A stretch of DNA of 64,000 nucleotides from Bacteroidota bacterium. Lineage in GTDB: Bacteria > Bacteroidota > Bacteroidia > Bacteroidales > Tannerellaceae. Location of the stretch: the NCBI GenBank assembly GCA_023429375.1, contig JAEYVY010000015.1, positions 56,332-120,331 of the forward strand, read 5' to 3'. Made by a program: the position numbers and the translations under genes. Within the stretch, counting starts at the first letter, position 1; each line of letters starts with the position of its first letter. This document shows positions 60,670 through 64,000 of the stretch, piece by piece. The notes under the pieces are model-generated. The model worked only from the letters and a program-made list of their open reading frames with translations. It made no database searches and had not been told where the DNA came from.

Positions 60670-61674
60670 ATGATTAAAGTAGGTATTAACGGTTTCGGCC
60701 GTATCGGACGTTTAGTATTCCGTGCTGCTCAAGGCAGAAACGACATTCAGGTAGTTGGTATCAACGACCTTATCAGTGTTGACTACATGGCTTACATGTT
60801 GAAGTATGACACAATTCACGGAAGATTCGACGGAACTGTTGAAGTAAAAGACGGAAATCTAATTGTAAACGGAAATTCAATCCGCGTAACTGCAGAAAAA
60901 AATCCTGCTGATTTGAAATGGGATGCTGTTGGTGCAGAATATGTTGTTGAATCAACAGGTTTATTCTTGTCAAAAGAATCTGCTAAAGGTCATATCGAAG
61001 CCGGCGCTAAATACGTAGTTATGTCTGCTCCTTCTAAAGATGATACCCCAATGTTCGTTTGTGGTGTTAACTTGGATTCTTACGTAAAGGGAACTCAATT
61101 CGTATCTAACGCTTCTTGTACAACTAACTGTTTGGCTCCTATCGCTAAGGTATTGAACGACAAATTCGGTATCAAAGACGGTTTGATGACTACAGTACAC
61201 GCTACAACTGCTACTCAAAAGACAGTTGACGGTCCTTCAGTAAAAGACTGGAGAGGTGGTCGTGCTGCTGCTGGCAACATTATCCCTTCTTCTACAGGTG
61301 CTGCTAAGGCTGTAGGTAAAGTTATCCCTGCATTGAATGGTAAATTGACAGGTATGGCTTTCCGCGTTCCTACTTTGGACGTTTCTGTTGTTGACTTAAC
61401 AGTTAACTTGGAAAAAGCTACTACATATGCTGAAATTTGTGCAGCTATGAAAGAAGCTTCTGAAGGTGAATTAAAAGGTATCCTTGGTTACACAGAAGAC
61501 GAAGTTGTTTCTTCAGACTTCTTAACTGACCCACGTACTTCTATCTTCGATGCTAAGGCTGGTATCCAATTAACTCCTAACTTCGTTAAAGTAGTATCTT
61601 GGTATGACAACGAATGGGGTTATTCAAACAAAGTTCTTGGTTTGATCGCTCACATGGCTCAAGTTAACGGATAA
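60670..61674 (+). CDS. gapA: Glyceraldehyde-3-phosphate dehydrogenase
   Basis: This is the central glycolytic enzyme, NAD-dependent type. The 334-residue protein has the Rossmann start KVGINGFGRIGRLVFRAA, the catalytic Cys in SNASCTTNCLAPIAK near residue 151, TVHATTATQKTVDGPS near 177, and SWYDNEWGYSNKVLGL near 313. Codon choice is visibly more biased than in neighbours (repeated GGT, GCT, AAC, ATC), as expected for a highly expressed gene. A strong terminator follows. Confidence 0.98.
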   Translation: MIKVGINGFGRIGRLVFRAAQGRNDIQVVGINDLISVDYMAYMLKYDTIHGRFDGTVEVKDGNLIVNGNSIRVTAEKNPADLKWDAVGAEYVVESTGLFLSKESAKGHIEAGAKYVVMSAPSKDDTPMFVCGVNLDSYVKGTQFVSNASCTTNCLAPIAKVLNDKFGIKDGLMTTVHATTATQKTVDGPSVKDWRGGRAAAGNIIPSSTGAAKAVGKVIPALNGKLTGMAFRVPTLDVSVVDLTVNLEKATTYAEICAAMKEASEGELKGILGYTEDEVVSSDFLTDPRTSIFDAKAGIQLTPNFVKVVSWYDNEWGYSNKVLGLIAHMAQVNG

Positions 61675-61694
61675 TTCTGTTACTTCATAAAACT

Positions 61695-61724
61695 AAAAGC
61701 CACGTCTAATCAGACGTGGCTTTT
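61695..61724 (+). terminator. gapA terminator
   Basis: A perfect 13-bp stem AAAAGCCACGTCT / AGACGTGGCTTTT with a 4-nt loop and a T run. It overlaps an upstream alternative start of miaA, which is therefore rejected. Confidence 0.95.
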
Positions 61725-61742
61725 TTATTATCTTTGCTTACT

Positions 61743-62660
61743 ATGAAGGCATATGATCTAATTACAATAATTGGCCCAACAGCCTCTGGGAAAACAACTC
61801 TGGCAGCACATCTGGCAGCACGTCTGGACACAGAGATTATCAGTGGGGATTCACGGCAAATCTATAAAGGAATGGATATCGGAACAGGTAAAGATATCGC
61901 AGACTATACCGTAAACGGCAAACTGATTCCTTACCATTTAATCGACATCTGTGAGCCGGGATATAAATACAATGTATTCGAATACCAACACGATTTCCAC
62001 AAGGCATTTGAACAAATCAAAGAGAAAAATAAAATGCCTATTCTTTGTGGTGGTACAGGGATGTATATTGAAGCGGTATTAAAAGGTTATAAACTACTGG
62101 ACGTTCCCGAAAACAAAGAACTACGCAATTCATTAAAGGGAAAAAGTTTAGCTGAGCTAACACAAATCCTTGCCAGCTATAAAACACTTCACAACAAGAC
62201 CGATGTTGATTCAGCTCAACGAGCTATTCGTGCAATAGAAATTGAAGAATATTATAAACATACTGATCCAGGTAAAAATGAATATAATCCGATCAATAGC
62301 CTCATTATAGGCATAGATATCGAACGAGAGCTAAGACGTTCAAAAATATCTAAGCGATTGCGCGTCCGACTGGATGAAGGTATGATTGACGAAATAAAAG
62401 GTCTCCTGAACAGAGGTATATCAGCTGAAGATCTAATCTACTACGGATTGGAATATAAATACATCACACTCTACGCTACAGGTCAAATATCGTATAACCA
62501 AATGTTTACTGAACTAGAAATAGCCATTCATCAATTTGCCAAACGACAAATGACATGGTTTAGAGGAATGGAAAGGCGTGGGTTCACCATCCATTGGATT
62601 AATGCAGAAACTCCTACTGCCGAAAAGATAGATCGCATCCTTACATTATTAAATGATTAA
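61743..62660 (+). CDS. miaA: tRNA dimethylallyltransferase
   Basis: It transfers an isopentenyl group to A37 of tRNAs reading UNN codons. From the ATG at 61743 it has 305 residues. Motifs include the P-loop IIGPTASGKTTLAAHLAA near 9, EIISGDSRQIYKGMDIGT near 32, and GGTGMYIEAVLKGY near 104. Toward the end there are a QRAIRAIEI segment and KRQMTWFRG. The in-frame ATG 27 bp upstream lies inside the gapA terminator stem and adds non-family residues. kdsA follows after 11 bp. Confidence 0.95.
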   Translation: MKAYDLITIIGPTASGKTTLAAHLAARLDTEIISGDSRQIYKGMDIGTGKDIADYTVNGKLIPYHLIDICEPGYKYNVFEYQHDFHKAFEQIKEKNKMPILCGGTGMYIEAVLKGYKLLDVPENKELRNSLKGKSLAELTQILASYKTLHNKTDVDSAQRAIRAIEIEEYYKHTDPGKNEYNPINSLIIGIDIERELRRSKISKRLRVRLDEGMIDEIKGLLNRGISAEDLIYYGLEYKYITLYATGQISYNQMFTELEIAIHQFAKRQMTWFRGMERRGFTIHWINAETPTAEKIDRILTLLND

Positions 62661-62671
62661 ACAGAAAACTC

Positions 62672-63475
62672 ATGATAAGTATTGACAACTTTAAGCAAAA
62701 CGAAAATTTCTTTCTAATGGCCGGACCATGCGCCATAGAAAGTGAAGAATTAGCTATGCAAATTGCAGAGCATATAACAGAATTAACCTATCGACTAAAC
62801 ATTCCATATATATTCAAAGGATCATACAGAAAAGCAAACAGATCACGCATCGACTCATTTACTGGAATAGGTGATGAGAAAGCACTTAAAATATTGAGAA
62901 AGGTAAAAGAAACATTCAATATACCTGTTGTTACCGATATTCATGAGACACATGAAGCCAGTATGGCTGCAGAATATGTAGATGTATTGCAAATCCCTGC
63001 TTTTCTTTGTCGTCAAACAGATCTATTGATTGCTGCCGCTAAAACGGGAAAGGTTGTAAATATAAAGAAAGGTCAGTTTCTTTCACCAGAAGCGATGAAG
63101 TTTACGGCACAAAAGGTTGTTGATGCTGGTAATAATAATGTAATGCTAACAGAAAGAGGAACAACTTTTGGATATGCAGATTTAGTGGTAGACTATCGTG
63201 GTATTCCGACCATGCAACAATTCGGATTTCCCGTCATCATGGATGTGACACATTCTCTACAACAACCCAATCAAACCTCAGGTGTTACCGGAGGCCTTCC
63301 TTCCTTAATATCTACCATATCTAAAGCTGCAATCGCAGTAGGGGTGGATGGCTTATTCATTGAGACTCATCCAAACCCACAGATTGCAAAATCGGATGGT
63401 AGCAACATGCTACGATTAGATTTATTGGAAGACCTGCTAGTACGCCTACTTAGAATACGTCAAGCAATTCGATGA
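62672..63475 (+). CDS. kdsA: 3-deoxy-8-phosphooctulonate synthase
   Basis: It condenses arabinose-5-phosphate with PEP to make Kdo-8-phosphate for the lipopolysaccharide core. The 267-residue TIM-barrel protein shows FLMAGPCAIESEELAMQIA near residue 14, PYIFKGSYRKANRSRIDSF near 47, GKVVNIKKGQFLSPEAMK near 126, LTERGTTFGYADLVVD near 155, and VTHSLQQPN near 193. No Cys metal ligand is seen in the early N-terminal motif beyond that in GPCAIE, so metal dependence is uncertain. It is cotranscribed with miaA. Confidence 0.97.
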   Translation: MISIDNFKQNENFFLMAGPCAIESEELAMQIAEHITELTYRLNIPYIFKGSYRKANRSRIDSFTGIGDEKALKILRKVKETFNIPVVTDIHETHEASMAAEYVDVLQIPAFLCRQTDLLIAAAKTGKVVNIKKGQFLSPEAMKFTAQKVVDAGNNNVMLTERGTTFGYADLVVDYRGIPTMQQFGFPVIMDVTHSLQQPNQTSGVTGGLPSLISTISKAAIAVGVDGLFIETHPNPQIAKSDGSNMLRLDLLEDLLVRLLRIRQAIR

Positions 63476-63506
63476 AGCTTATGGATTAATTTATTTATAA
63501 AACATG

Positions 63507-63533
63507 AAGGTGTATCCTATTTGGATACACCTT
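63507..63533 (+). terminator. kdsA terminator
   Basis: A perfect 11-bp stem AAGGTGTATCC / GGATACACCTT with a 5-nt loop, followed by a T run. Confidence 0.95.
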
Positions 63534-63540
63534 TTTTTTG

Positions 63541-63890
63541 TATACAAGCGTTACTTTTCATAATATTTAATTATTTACTGAGAAATGGAATAAATCTAAT
63601 GTATGTAGCTAGAAAGTGTGCTATATGTGTACTTAACATAATATACATACACCATGGGCAAATAAATACAGTTTATAAAACCAATGGTTGTAGAGGAATT
63701 GAATTTAGACAAATAATGAGCGATAAGAAACGAATAGATTGGAAAGAAGTTGAGATTGTAAATTAGGATCAATCCTAAATTATATAATGGAACCCGGAAA
63801 ATGAGGATCAATCCTAAAATGGAGACTTTAGAATCAATAAAGGAAGGAGAACGGATAATGTTACAAAAATCCAACCGCCCCAAAACAAGA
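63541..63890. other. Gene-free stretch between kdsA and the rRNA operon end
   Basis: An open frame of 81 codons crosses the kdsA terminator and has an unlikely composition at its start. Only its end (GIEFRQIMSDKKRIDWKEVE, about 63691-63766) looks protein-like, and I could not place it. The stretch also holds the twin palindromes listed separately. Otherwise nothing is recognised. Confidence 0.4.
63763..63818. repeat. Twin palindromes, 39-bp spacing
   Basis: TTAGGATCAATCCTAA at 63763 and AGGATCAATCCTAAA at 63804 share AGGATCAATCCTAAA. Each is a near-perfect dyad around a CA centre. Confidence 0.6.
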
Positions 63891-63891
63891 A

Positions 63892-63920
63892 AAGCCGATT
63901 CAGAACTTCTGAACCGGCTT
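63892..63920 (-). terminator. Terminator of the rRNA operon
   Basis: On the minus strand AAGCCGGTTCAG and CTGAATCGGCTT pair with one mismatch around a short loop. A T-rich tail (TTCTTGTTTTGG) follows, starting 13 bp beyond the 5S 3' end. Confidence 0.85.
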
Positions 63921-63933
63921 CCTCTTCTTAAAA

Positions 63934-64000
63934 CGGCGACTACCTACTCTCCCACTTGCGCAGTACCATCGGCGTGATTGGGCTTAACTTCTCTGTTCGG
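63934..64000 (-). rRNA. rrf: 5S rRNA, 3' part, gene continues beyond window
   Basis: The minus strand reads CCGAACAGAGAAGTTAAGCC through GGTACTGCGCAAGTGGGAG to GTAGTCGCCG, the 3' ~67 nt of a Bacteroidota 5S rRNA. It implies an rRNA operon to the right on the minus strand, with 23S and 16S outside the window. Confidence 0.95.

Noticed and set aside
61716..61742. Upstream ATG of miaA
   Set aside because: It lies inside the gapA terminator hairpin and adds residues unlike the family.
63521..63766. An 81-codon gene after kdsA
   Set aside because: It begins inside the kdsA terminator stem and its first half looks non-coding; only a short end is protein-like.

Overview
This 64 kb window comes from the chromosome of a Bacteroidota bacterium, most likely a gut or oral Bacteroidales (Bacteroides/Parabacteroides-like; the genus is a guess). 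The signs are an AT-leaning composition, many -7 promoter boxes of the Bacteroidota form TAnnTTTG, weak ribosome binding sites, a SecA enlarged by the insertions seen in this phylum, a bifunctional RibBA, KdsA (so a Gram-negative envelope), DUF4301, an LptF/G-type permease with a long tail, and a secreted sialoglycan-degrading locus. Most of the window is housekeeping sequence.

Layout. 1-5.8 kb: a DUF4105 (Lnb-like) membrane protein, translationally coupled to an alkaline-phosphatase-superfamily protein that has lost nearly all its catalytic residues, then secA. 5.8-12.4 kb: a divergent AraC regulator and a three-gene RND efflux operon. 12.6-17.7 kb: a tight minus-strand operon sua5 - sugar-phosphate transferase - ClC channel - fmt - DUF454. 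18-25 kb: DNA maintenance (recJ, recQ, nfo, uvrD/pcrA). 25.1-29.7 kb: threonine aldolase, serine acetyltransferase and a CBM20-bearing 4-alpha-glucanotransferase. 30.4-39.9 kb: a secreted FAD oxidoreductase, a HerA-like ATPase, DUF4301, a RelA-type (p)ppGpp synthetase with a dead hydrolase domain, a CCA-type nucleotidyltransferase and a Nudix hydrolase.

39.9-46.4 kb is a four-gene sialoglycan operon (sialidase, GH20 hexosaminidase, SGNH esterase, double-domain sialate O-acetylesterase). Its upstream side is a scar: a frameshifted protease pseudogene, an IS3-family element, and an acyltransferase gene cut off by that element. 49.5-64 kb returns to housekeeping: tRNA-Met(CAT), a START-like protein, an LptF/G permease, ribBA, an aminotransferase, asnS, a pseudouridine synthase with a 200-residue Gly/Asn/Arg/Tyr-rich tail, purB, a small membrane-protein cluster, a 27-residue Cys-rich lipoprotein, gapA, miaA, kdsA, and the 3' end of a 5S rRNA gene on the minus strand.

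The most interesting items are (i) the catalytically stripped phosphatase-fold protein coupled to an Lnb-like protein, (ii) a dispersed 117-142 bp intergenic palindromic repeat present three times, with terminal inverted repeats CATCCCGATG/CATCGGGATG and nested hairpins, (iii) the IS3-linked deletion scar beside the sialidase operon, and (iv) the low-complexity tail on the pseudouridine synthase. I found no CRISPR array, prophage or obvious defence system.
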